Positions 15,127 through 22,221 of a stretch of DNA of 27,569 nucleotides are shown one piece after another. Each line of letters opens with the position of its first letter. Within the stretch, counting starts at the first letter, position 1. The notes beneath the pieces were generated by a model that had not been told where the DNA came from, made no database searches, and saw only the letters and a list, made by a program, of their open reading frames with translations. The position numbers and the translations under genes are program-made. Origin of the DNA: a virus; the IMG/VR virus record IMGVR_UViG_3300025646_000262, positions 1 through 27,569 of that record; one strand, 5' to 3'.

Positions 15127-15375
15127 TTAGAATTCCCCATAGTTGGGGGCATAGTTGTTTAGGATGTCATCAGCAAGTTCCTCCGCCAAGTCACCAACAA
15201 TGGTGCCTACGACATCCGGCACGTCCAACACAAGTTTACCATTGACGACTTTGATGTCGCCGTAGTCGGTATTTGGAGGCAGCAAAGCAGGGTCAAACGG
15301 TAGTGCTGGTACAGCAGTGAGCGGTTGACTTTCGCCATACCCTCGCCGCATAGACATTAGTCGCAGAAGAGACAT
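15127..15375 (-). CDS. Small hypothetical protein before the fibre gene (82 aa)
   Basis: An 82-residue protein. The N-terminus MSLLRLMSMRRGYGES is basic, the middle is Pro-rich (PALPFDPALLPPNTDYGD), and a helical acidic end follows (VVGTIVGDLAEELADDIL). I do not recognise it. The start at 15375 lies 49 nt after a GGGTAAAA site. The frame is open through that leader, so a non-ATG start further upstream cannot be excluded. It is co-transcribed with the coiled-coil fibre and could be a fibre attachment or assembly factor. Confidence 0.7.
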   Translation of the reverse strand: MSLLRLMSMRRGYGESQPLTAVPALPFDPALLPPNTDYGDIKVVNGKLVLDVPDVVGTIVGDLAEELADDILNNYAPNYGEF

Positions 15376-15416
15376 TGCGCAACGGGGGAGATATTCTTCT
15401 TTTGTCGTTTCCTTGC

Positions 15417-15424
15417 TTTTACCC
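15417..15424 (-). promoter_or_regulatory. GGGTAAAA motif upstream of the 15375 start
   Basis: The motif follows the TAA of the 157-residue gene directly and starts 49 nt before the ATG at 15375. This is one of two long-spaced copies. Confidence 0.6.
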
Positions 15425-15898
15425 TTAGACGATTAGGTTAGAGGGGATAGAAGTGATGTAGCCTGTGTTGGAGTCGATGGTCACACCGTCGCCAGCTTTA
15501 ATGTAGCCATTCTCGGACAGGTAGGTGGTAAGAAGGCTCTCAACCCAACCCTTCGTCACGAACGCAGCAGCATTATTGGGGACTTCATATTGAGCGTAGA
15601 TGGGGCTCTGAAACACTCCACCATTGGTAGTGAGGGTGCCGTCAGGGTTTGCTACGACGCCGATCCACTGACCGCCATTCAAGTCAACATAGTAAATGTT
15701 GAGGCTGGCGTTAGTACTGTCGTACCAGAGTGAGCCAGAAACAGGATTTGCCGGGGGAGCAACACTAATGTAGACAGGGGAGCCTTTCGGAGTTGGTGCT
15801 GCGTAAGAGACCCACTGAACGCCATTCCACTTCCAAGTTTGGCCGTTGTTTGAGTAGACTTGGTCAAGAGTTGGGTTGGGTGGAAATGAGAAAGCCAT
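15425..15898 (-). CDS. Fibre-associated protein with WNG and LWYD modules (157 aa)
   Basis: A 157-residue protein of phage-fibre type. Residues 5-30 (FPPNPTLDQVYSNNGQTWKW, then NGVQWV) and 55-70 (GSLWYDSTNASLNIYY), followed by GGQWIGV, are short beta modules I recall from many phage tail appendages. The second resembles GELWYNTESG in the giant protein and GEMWWDFANP in the 971-residue protein. The C-terminal part has a NGYIKAGDGVTIDSNTGYIT turn motif. AAGGAG lies 12 nt before the ATG, which is 35 nt after a GGGTAAAA site. It probably forms part of a fibre or its collar. The exact position is unknown. Confidence 0.8.
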   Translation of the reverse strand: MAFSFPPNPTLDQVYSNNGQTWKWNGVQWVSYAAPTPKGSPVYISVAPPANPVSGSLWYDSTNASLNIYYVDLNGGQWIGVVANPDGTLTTNGGVFQSPIYAQYEVPNNAAAFVTKGWVESLLTTYLSENGYIKAGDGVTIDSNTGYITSIPSNLIV

Positions 15899-15925
15899 TG
15901 ATACCGTTTACTCCTTTATAGCTGG

Positions 15926-15933
15926 TTTTACCC
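15926..15933 (-). promoter_or_regulatory. GGGTAAAA motif upstream of the 15898 start
   Basis: The motif starts 35 nt before the ATG at 15898, and TATAAA follows after the same 5-nt gap as TATAAT at the 4423 copy. Unusually for motif-led genes, an AAGGAG is also present. Confidence 0.65.
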
Positions 15934-15936
15934 CGA

Positions 15937-17016
15937 TCAGGGTCCCCAACCCTGGTTCGGGAACATGTAGCCGCCCGCATCCGAGGGTTCCGTGAGGTTT
16001 GCTGTGTTGCCGGCAAGATCCTGAAAGTTGTCAGGCGTAATCCAGTTAGGGTCAATGTCGTTTTGCCCAATTGCGCCCCATCCGATTCTATAATCGGGAG
16101 CCAGATCTCCGGCAGTGTCAGTGGCCCAACCACTCAGACCTTTACCGGAAACCATGTTGTAACGTTGCGGAATGCGCCAAGACCGCATTATTCCTTGCGG
16201 TGTGTCAATAGCAGAATCGCCGTTACCTGCTCGAATGGCGGTCATCTGCATCTCGGCAGCCAGTTGCTTCAGGGCTGACTCATAGTCTTGCTTTACATCG
16301 TCACGGCGGCGCACCGTGTCCAGATAGTATCGGGCGATGATAAGTGCTGTGCGGCGACGGTTACTGGTGATAAGCACCATCCCCGCCTTACCAGACTGCT
16401 CAATGTAACTATCAATGAGCGAGTTGGCATCCTGGATAGCCATGCGAAGCTTCGCCACGTTAACCGTGGTGGCGGCAGCATCGTCAATGTTTGTGAGCTG
16501 GATGGCCTCTTTCAGGCCATAGGCAACAATGAAATCGTCGGGGCTCGCAGAGCGAGGGTCCGACTTATGCTCGGTTAGAACCCCAGAACGGTTCTGATAA
16601 GGAAAGCCATATCCCCCGATGGTTTGACCCAGGTTGGACTGACTCTTTGACCCATCTGTTTGCTCATCAGGAGCCAACAGGTTGCGCCCAGGCACTCTGT
16701 AAAACGCCCTTACAGCATTACGCTTTAAGACAACATCGTTAGCACTAGGGGGAACTGGCCCCCGTAGGCACTGCTTCAAGTCGAGAGGCGGTTCGTAGCT
16801 TACGAATACTTGGTCCCAGGGGGAGAGGGATGAGTCCAACTCCAGGGTGATCATGGTGTCCGAGGAGTAATTTACGCTCGATACGCCATACTGGCCGTAG
16901 GATACCGTGAAACATCCCACAGGGACCGGAACTGTTGTGGCCAGAGGGGCGTCAAACCACAGAATTACCGAAGACGGAGAGGGGACGGTTACTTCTTTAA
17001 TTTTCGGCGTCGCCAC
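15937..17016 (-). CDS. Neck/head-tail adaptor-like protein (359 aa, GTG start)
   Basis: The N-terminal part (MATPKIKEVTVPSPSSVILW...) looks like a small beta-sandwich domain. The C-terminal part, around residues 155-260, has the pattern of Mu gp36-like (DUF1320) head-completion proteins: DDFIVAYGLKEAIQLTN, a MAIQDANSLIDSYIEQSG helix, RRTALIIARYYLD, and YESALKQLAAEM. Such proteins join head to tail. Two GTG codons could start it. 17028 lies only 21 nt after the GGGTAAAA site, while 17016 lies 33 nt after it, within the usual range, and gives a natural MATPK start, so I use 17016. The tail after residue 260 (ending FPNQGWGP) is not recognised. Confidence 0.8.
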   Translation of the reverse strand: MATPKIKEVTVPSPSSVILWFDAPLATTVPVPVGCFTVSYGQYGVSSVNYSSDTMITLELDSSLSPWDQVFVSYEPPLDLKQCLRGPVPPSANDVVLKRNAVRAFYRVPGRNLLAPDEQTDGSKSQSNLGQTIGGYGFPYQNRSGVLTEHKSDPRSASPDDFIVAYGLKEAIQLTNIDDAAATTVNVAKLRMAIQDANSLIDSYIEQSGKAGMVLITSNRRRTALIIARYYLDTVRRRDDVKQDYESALKQLAAEMQMTAIRAGNGDSAIDTPQGIMRSWRIPQRYNMVSGKGLSGWATDTAGDLAPDYRIGWGAIGQNDIDPNWITPDNFQDLAGNTANLTEPSDAGGYMFPNQGWGP

Positions 17017-17041
17017 AAGCAAAACCACAACCTTATGAAGG

Positions 17042-17049
17042 TTTTACCC
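17042..17049 (-). promoter_or_regulatory. GGGTAAAA motif upstream of the 17016 start
   Basis: The motif lies 8 nt beyond the end of the upstream gene and starts 33 nt before the GTG at 17016 (21 nt before the alternative GTG at 17028). Confidence 0.65.
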
Positions 17050-17057
17050 GCTCTGGT

Positions 17058-17531
17058 TTACAGGCGATACAAGTAGTCGTCAGGTCTATTAGTGAGGGGT
17101 TGGAACCGCTCTGAAACCCAGAAAGCATGGGGTTCCCCACTTGCTACGGGAACGGGAGTTCCGTCAGGTTTGTACTCTTCTCCTCCGGCTACGACTGCCA
17201 CATACCCCTGAGTATACGGATAAAGGCACTCCATCAGGTAATTCACGGCCAGTCGAAGGGGAAACTCATCTTGCCAGTTAATACTCCAGTCGGTAATTGT
17301 TACAACTTTCCCGGAAAGGCTATAGTCTAGCTGAGCAACGATGTCGCCCCCTCGCTGGCTACCCCGAGGGTAGGGAGGATTACTGTAATCAAAAGTCTGA
17401 GAAACCCTCGTGTAAGGTTCCCCCGACCACTTCACCTGTACATAGCGGAACTGAGTTTCGGCATCCTCCGAATAAAGAAAATCCTGAAAGTACCACTCGG
17501 GCGATGAGATACTGGGGCGACGGATAGCCAT
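17058..17531 (-). CDS. GNAT-like domain protein of the tail cluster (157 aa)
   Basis: A 157-residue protein whose second half follows the strand-helix order of a GNAT acyltransferase: IVAQLDY (64-70), VVTITDWSINW (76-86), helix LRLAVNYLM (92-100), GYVAVVAGGE (109-118) and AFWVSERFQPL (136-146) with a YLYRL end. The usual acetyl-CoA loop (Q/R-x-x-G-x-G/A) is missing, since DEFPLRLA stands there, so it may be inactive or bind something else. The fold assignment is my pattern recognition and needs a profile search. It is TAATG-coupled to the previous gene and sits among baseplate and neck genes. Confidence 0.75.
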   Translation of the reverse strand: MAIRRPSISSPEWYFQDFLYSEDAETQFRYVQVKWSGEPYTRVSQTFDYSNPPYPRGSQRGGDIVAQLDYSLSGKVVTITDWSINWQDEFPLRLAVNYLMECLYPYTQGYVAVVAGGEEYKPDGTPVPVASGEPHAFWVSERFQPLTNRPDDYLYRL

Positions 17532-17890
17532 TAGTAAGCTGCGAGGACCAAGTGTACGCCGGAGTCCGCTTTAATGGTTCTGGGTCTGAACATAACGCCA
17601 CCCACATAGAACCTGTTTCTCGTTATACTGAATCTACCGTTCACGGTAAGCCGCCTAAGTACATCACAGTTTCTCTCGATGGTAACATTTTTACAGAAAG
17701 TTTGCTCCCTTGCATTTTGCTTGACCTGCCCTAGGCAGGGACCATCCCCGCAGCTCGACTCATCCTCACACTGATCCGTGTACTCAAGTTCGTAGTCTGT
17801 CGGTGTCGACTCATATTTAGCTTCCTTGGGAGCTTCCTCAACTGTGGGTGGTGTTTCCGGTGTTGTGGGTGTTGCGGTTGTTGCTGGCAT
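17531..17890 (-). CDS. Hypothetical protein with Pro/Thr-rich N-terminus and Cys cluster (119 aa)
   Basis: A 119-residue protein. The first 30 residues are Ala/Thr/Pro/Glu-rich and probably disordered. A four-Cys region follows (CEDESSCGDGPC, later FCKN and NCDVL). The C-terminal 45 residues look beta-rich (RRLTVNGRFSITRN, YVGGVMFRPRTI, HLVLAAY). No family is recognised. The start lies 17 nt after the hub gene stop and shows no Shine-Dalgarno sequence. A small virion or baseplate decoration protein is possible given the neighbours, but this is inference. Confidence 0.7.
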   Translation of the reverse strand: MPATTATPTTPETPPTVEEAPKEAKYESTPTDYELEYTDQCEDESSCGDGPCLGQVKQNAREQTFCKNVTIERNCDVLRRLTVNGRFSITRNRFYVGGVMFRPRTIKADSGVHLVLAAY

Positions 17891-17907
17891 AACAGTAAAA
17901 ACAAAGA

Positions 17908-18981
17908 TTAAACGATGGGGTTGTCCGGATCCACAAGGTTGTCGGGATCGAAGTCTGCAACAATCTCAGAAGCGACTTGTTCAAGTTCCTCCAGAGACGG
18001 GAGGTTATTAGGGTCCAGCTCGAATCCTCCAGAAATTTCCTCCAAGTCAACGTCCAAGTCAAAGGCAAGTGTTTCAAGGTCGGCCAGATTTTGAATCTCA
18101 GCTCCTTCAACAACCTGCTCAAACTCAGTCGCCTCAAGCTCTTCTTGGGACACTGGAACTTCTTCCTCGTCCGGTTCTTCCGACTTCGGAGGTTCATACC
18201 ACTTGGCATCTTCCCCAAACGGGTTTGCCCGAGGTTTGGTCCCGTAATCCGAGTATTTTTGCATTTCTCCACCGGTGGTAGGGAACACAAAGTCCCATAC
18301 AGCTTGCTGATCGACAGGGGCTTCCCCGTCCCCATTGCTGTCCACAGGCTGCTTACCGTCGTTTTCACCGGCATGGCCGTGGGCCATGTCAATGTGGCGA
18401 ACCCAGTAATAACTGCCTTGACGCTTGAGGCACACACAGAGCCAATCGGACTCCATGGGGCCACCCTCCTCAATCACCATACATCCGTGGTTCTCCTCGA
18501 CTGCCGGGGGTAGTTTATCTGTGGGGTAAACGGGGAGCCTGGTCATCGGGCTGTTGTTCGGCATCGTAACCTTTTCCCTTGCGGAGCTGGCCAAGGTCTC
18601 CGGGTCATACAGTACATCCTGGAGTACGGCGTACTGAAACTGCCCGTTGGATACCACAATGTTAACCCGTTTCCCAACCAAAGTCTCTGGCTGCCTGCCC
18701 TTAAAGGCGGGGGAAACATCGATCCAGTGAGATTCGTCCGGGTCCCCGCCAGTTCTCTTCTCTGAGTACTCACCACCCCCTGTAGTTTGAGGAACTTCAG
18801 GGTTTACCGCATCAAATACTACTTTGACTCTGCCCCTGTACTCAGGGTCTTTGGTCGAAGTTACCGTACCTCTGACTGTCCCCATAGGAAGACCAGCAAA
18901 CCTGGCCGTTGTTTCCGCCGCCTGGAAGGCTAGGGCCAGTTGCCTAACTAGAGGGTCTTGCTCAACTCTACTGTATCTCAC
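17908..18981 (-). CDS. Baseplate hub/spike protein with OB-fold domain (357 aa)
   Basis: Residues 34-126 show the strand pattern of the OB-fold of gp5/gpV-type baseplate hub proteins: GTVRGTVTSTKDPEYRGRVK, VVFDAV, HWIDVSPAF, GKRVNIVV and YAVLQDVLYD. This domain sits at the tail tip at the tube-spike junction. The middle (about 150-215) has Gly/His-rich turns (HGCMVIEEGG, HIDMAHGHAGEND). The last 90 residues are extremely acidic (ELEATEFEQ, LDVDLEE, DFDPDNLVDPDN) and no lysozyme or spike beta-helix is visible. The GTG start at 18981 lies 2 nt after the preceding stop. The acidic tail may be a chaperone-like or processed segment. The hub role is well supported by the OB pattern and the neighbours, less so in detail. 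Confidence 0.8.
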   Translation of the reverse strand: MRYSRVEQDPLVRQLALAFQAAETTARFAGLPMGTVRGTVTSTKDPEYRGRVKVVFDAVNPEVPQTTGGGEYSEKRTGGDPDESHWIDVSPAFKGRQPETLVGKRVNIVVSNGQFQYAVLQDVLYDPETLASSAREKVTMPNNSPMTRLPVYPTDKLPPAVEENHGCMVIEEGGPMESDWLCVCLKRQGSYYWVRHIDMAHGHAGENDGKQPVDSNGDGEAPVDQQAVWDFVFPTTGGEMQKYSDYGTKPRANPFGEDAKWYEPPKSEEPDEEEVPVSQEELEATEFEQVVEGAEIQNLADLETLAFDLDVDLEEISGGFELDPNNLPSLEELEQVASEIVADFDPDNLVDPDNPIV

Positions 18982-18983
18982 GT

Positions 18984-19292
18984 TCAGTGACCCCTAAGCA
19001 TAGAGAACTTGGGAACGTTTCTGGACCGGCGAATTCTCTCAGCACGCTTAGGAGGCTTTTCCTTTTCCGGAGCAGTTGACTCAACCTTGGGAACTGGGGG
19101 TTTTTTTAACTCAGGCGTGGGTTCGGGAATTGAGACCGTAATTGAGATAGCCTCATCTATCGAAGCCTCAAGTTCCGACACTCCTTCAACGGTAAAGGTA
19201 TCTTCTCCTTTACCTGGCTCTGGGAGAGCGACGTTGCCGTTATCCTCGGACTCGGGCTTTCTGGGCGGTTGATTTCTACGTCGAGAAGTCAT
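18984..19292 (-). CDS. Pro-rich, probably disordered small protein (102 aa)
   Basis: A 102-residue low-complexity protein: basic N-terminus (MTSRRRNQPPRKPESE), an acidic and hydrophobic middle (VSELEASIDEAISITVSI), a Pro/Lys-rich segment, and a basic end (RAERIRRSRNVPKFSML). It is probably disordered, and no family is recognised. It is the first gene after a GGGTAAAA site (29 nt) and lies directly before the hub gene, so it may assist hub or spike assembly, which is inference from position. Confidence 0.7.
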   Translation of the reverse strand: MTSRRRNQPPRKPESEDNGNVALPEPGKGEDTFTVEGVSELEASIDEAISITVSIPEPTPELKKPPVPKVESTAPEKEKPPKRAERIRRSRNVPKFSMLRGH

Positions 19293-19305
19293 ATGAAGTG
19301 GTCAT

Positions 19306-22221
19306 CTAAAAGTTTTTACCCGGCAGCACGTAACCCGTTCGAGCACTGACTTCAGGGCTCCTCCAAGCTACTTCTTGTTGTACATCAAAGAAGCAGTCCT
19401 CCGCTGCTGACATGTCCGACGCAAAATAAGCGTAACCCACCTTGAATTGGTTTACATCAACCGTGTAGGAGGGTTCTGGAGCCTCACACGTAGGGGGACA
19501 CCTATAGATACTAGAGTCCCATACCGGGGGGAAGATGGGTATGAGAGAACCTTTAGCCAGATCATCATCGAAGTTTCCGGAGAGGCTTTTACACTCAACG
19601 CCAACTGTGTAGGTTCCCACCCACTCCCCGTACCCGTCCCCTGGGGGAGAATCGGTATCGGCAATCCGTTCATGGAGAGGCTGATAATCTGTTAGAACGC
19701 CAGGGGTAAAGTCATCTCCAACCTGAGAGGGAGTAGGATAAACGGCCGAATTAGAAAAGTCGCCGTCGTCGGGTTGATTGTAGTAAGTTCCTACAGTAGA
19801 AAAGAGGTAAGGCTCATCGTAAATTACGCCGTCATAAGGGACTGTCGGGGGATACAGAACTAACTCTCCGTACAGTTTAGGGGGTCGAGCACTCGGAGGA
19901 CAATCCAGTTTTTCCGCTTCGACTGTCGTCCCGTAATAGGTAAAGTCCTGAGCAATCATTTCCGTTTTCGACCATTTGTCTCCATTCCTTTCGTATGACG
20001 GAGGAAGGCGAAAAATCAAACGGCTCCAGTTCCCCGCAGGGCCTGAGTTTTGATCTGCTATCAGTGCGTTGGGATACAAACCTCTTTCCAGTTGACCCGG
20101 GTAGTCGACAGCTTGCAGGAAGGTTGATTTCCAGATTCGAAGGGGTGTCTCACAGTCTAAAACATTTGGGCTCATGTAGTACCTGAGACCACTAAAAAGG
20201 TAGTCGGAAATGTCCGCCCGGTAGGCAGAGGTGAGCGCATCGGCCACCAGAACTGCGGGGAATTGGGTTTTTCCTTTGAGGGTGTAGGGGGTGTAGGAAA
20301 AATTGAACATTCCCGTCGAACCGTCAATATCGAACTTGAACGTGAAGTCTTCCGTATCGATTTTTTCTCCCGGCGAGACTAGCTTACCGTCTACATAAAT
20401 ACCGACGGCATCGAAGGAGACAACCCCGGGATCTGTACCCAGTGGCGGGAAATAATTGATAGACACCCAGGCATTGCCGTACCAGATAGCCGCCATTCGG
20501 GTAGTGGGGTCAGGATTGGCAAAATCCCACCACATCTCCCCCTGCTCCGGCTCCCCCGAGCCATCGTAAAGCCGGGTATTTCCGATAAATCGCAAAATAG
20601 AACTGGGCGAAAGCAACCAGCTGTCCATAGTATACTCTTTCGTCAAGAGTAGTGCATACGACTGGAGTAAAGTAAGCTCGTACTCCAAGTTAATCACATT
20701 GTAGACTCCCGGTTCTTCCGGTTTCAGGCCTTCAGAGTCAAGGAGGCGAACCTCCGTACCAATGGGGAGGTAGGGGGCATTTGCGGAGAATTCCGCCACA
20801 TTAGCAAAGCCAAACTGATAAACCTCGTACAGAATGCCCTCCTTCTGGTTATAGAGAATAACCTCACCCGAACCCGGCAAAGGTGCGGTTATCCCTTTGA
20901 CCCAGTAGGTTCCACCGTCTGCTTGAAGGCCGGTGACGTCAAGAATTCTGATTGTTCCCCCTAAGGCAATATTCGGTGCGTCCGCAGCAAACTCAGCCAC
21001 AGTGTTATAGGTGTAGGTAGCTCGGGGTATTGGTTCTGGGTTTTGACGATAGTTCACTTCCAACCACGCACCGCAGCTAACATCCCTGGGCGGGTTAACG
21101 GAGAAGGCCCCGTTAGCGGGGTTCCACCACGCTGCCCATTCCCCAAGGTTGTCGGGATTCTCCATCCTTTGGGAGGTTTTCTGGTAGTAAGCCAGATTAA
21201 GGAGTGTGTTAAACTCTATACTTTTCTGGATGGGGTCCAGGTAGAGGGAATTTGCCTCATCAAACCCGTTGATGCTTAGAGCATCGAAACAGAGGTTGAA
21301 AGGTAGCACACCTCCCTTGTTCCCCCAAGCCCCAGTGTAATTTGACAAAACTTCGTAGTTGTTCCAGTCCGAAGGGTCAACCCAGTTGTACAACGTTACT
21401 TCGCAGACGACATCAGTCTGTACGCTACGATTTGAGTAGGGCCATACCAGGTAGCCAGTGGATCCAGATCTCCCTCCGGCAACGTCGTTAGGTAAATCTA
21501 TGTACCACCTTAACTCAATCGGGTCGTACTGGGTTTCTACAAAAGGTTCTAAGGGGGCGTTAGAAGCCGAAAAATAAACCGGCTGGTCGAAGAAATATCG
21601 AGAACCGGGGATAAGTATGTTGTACTTATAGGGTACGGTGTGTTGTCTGTCCCAGTAGGGGTACAGAACCAGGGTTCCGTTCTCAGCAGCACATGAGAAG
21701 GCCGTATCTGCCGATACTCCGGGCTCAGGACGGACGAACGGGGCGGGTCTATTTTCTCGGCTATCTATCTTGAGCTGTGCGTTCTCCTGAAACCCGTCAT
21801 AAAAACCCGAGTCGGTGTTAGTCAGGTGAAGAACCAGGGTATCACCTTGCTCCTCTATCTGTTCGATTGTCGCTGTTTTATCGCCCAGGTAGCAGGTTTG
21901 CCCTTCCCTTAGCCCCTCTACGTACTTTACGAGTAAATAGTCGTCTGTGCTGTCCGCACCCAGTACTTGCGGGATCGTAAAGCTGTTGAACACCCCGTAG
22001 CTTCCCGCCAGTAGTTGACGCTTCTCGCTTACTGTGCGAGCCAGGTTTTTCCAGTAGTTATCTCCACTCCACCCTAAAAGTTGAGCAACCCAATCAAGTT
22101 GGCCATTTACACGCCTCCTGACCTCCGTTACAGCCCGAGACTGCTCGTTACTAAGGTAGGGATCGAGCTGAGATCTGAGCTCAAACTCCTCGATGTTGAA
22201 GCTGGGGGTTTCAAAAGTCAT
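19306..22221 (-). CDS. Large tail/baseplate structural protein with duplicated module (971 aa)
   Basis: A 971-residue, beta-rich virion protein. The N-terminal 80 residues are helical (SNEQSRAVTEVRRRVNGQ, NYWKNLARTVSEKRQLL) and may dock to the baseplate. The middle contains a duplication: WWNPANGAFSV to VNY (366-391) and VAEFAADAP...RILD (408-427) are matched by VAEFSANAP...RLLD (475-495) and MWWDFANP to INY (563-590). The C-terminal region has Cys pairs (CPPTC). The length and position after the Baseplate_J gene suggest a large wedge-type component or fibre connector, but no T4 homologue is recognised. TAA and ATG are adjacent at the junction with the 409-residue gene. Its last codons contain a GGGTAAAA site. 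Confidence 0.8.
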   Translation of the reverse strand: MTFETPSFNIEEFELRSQLDPYLSNEQSRAVTEVRRRVNGQLDWVAQLLGWSGDNYWKNLARTVSEKRQLLAGSYGVFNSFTIPQVLGADSTDDYLLVKYVEGLREGQTCYLGDKTATIEQIEEQGDTLVLHLTNTDSGFYDGFQENAQLKIDSRENRPAPFVRPEPGVSADTAFSCAAENGTLVLYPYWDRQHTVPYKYNILIPGSRYFFDQPVYFSASNAPLEPFVETQYDPIELRWYIDLPNDVAGGRSGSTGYLVWPYSNRSVQTDVVCEVTLYNWVDPSDWNNYEVLSNYTGAWGNKGGVLPFNLCFDALSINGFDEANSLYLDPIQKSIEFNTLLNLAYYQKTSQRMENPDNLGEWAAWWNPANGAFSVNPPRDVSCGAWLEVNYRQNPEPIPRATYTYNTVAEFAADAPNIALGGTIRILDVTGLQADGGTYWVKGITAPLPGSGEVILYNQKEGILYEVYQFGFANVAEFSANAPYLPIGTEVRLLDSEGLKPEEPGVYNVINLEYELTLLQSYALLLTKEYTMDSWLLSPSSILRFIGNTRLYDGSGEPEQGEMWWDFANPDPTTRMAAIWYGNAWVSINYFPPLGTDPGVVSFDAVGIYVDGKLVSPGEKIDTEDFTFKFDIDGSTGMFNFSYTPYTLKGKTQFPAVLVADALTSAYRADISDYLFSGLRYYMSPNVLDCETPLRIWKSTFLQAVDYPGQLERGLYPNALIADQNSGPAGNWSRLIFRLPPSYERNGDKWSKTEMIAQDFTYYGTTVEAEKLDCPPSARPPKLYGELVLYPPTVPYDGVIYDEPYLFSTVGTYYNQPDDGDFSNSAVYPTPSQVGDDFTPGVLTDYQPLHERIADTDSPPGDGYGEWVGTYTVGVECKSLSGNFDDDLAKGSLIPIFPPVWDSSIYRCPPTCEAPEPSYTVDVNQFKVGYAYFASDMSAAEDCFFDVQQEVAWRSPEVSARTGYVLPGKNF
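19314..19321 (-). promoter_or_regulatory. GGGTAAAA motif inside a gene end, upstream of the 19292 start
   Basis: The motif lies in the last codons of the 971-residue gene (encoding GK) and starts 29 nt before the ATG at 19292. Like the 6850 copy it is embedded in coding sequence yet keeps its distance to the next start. Confidence 0.6.
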
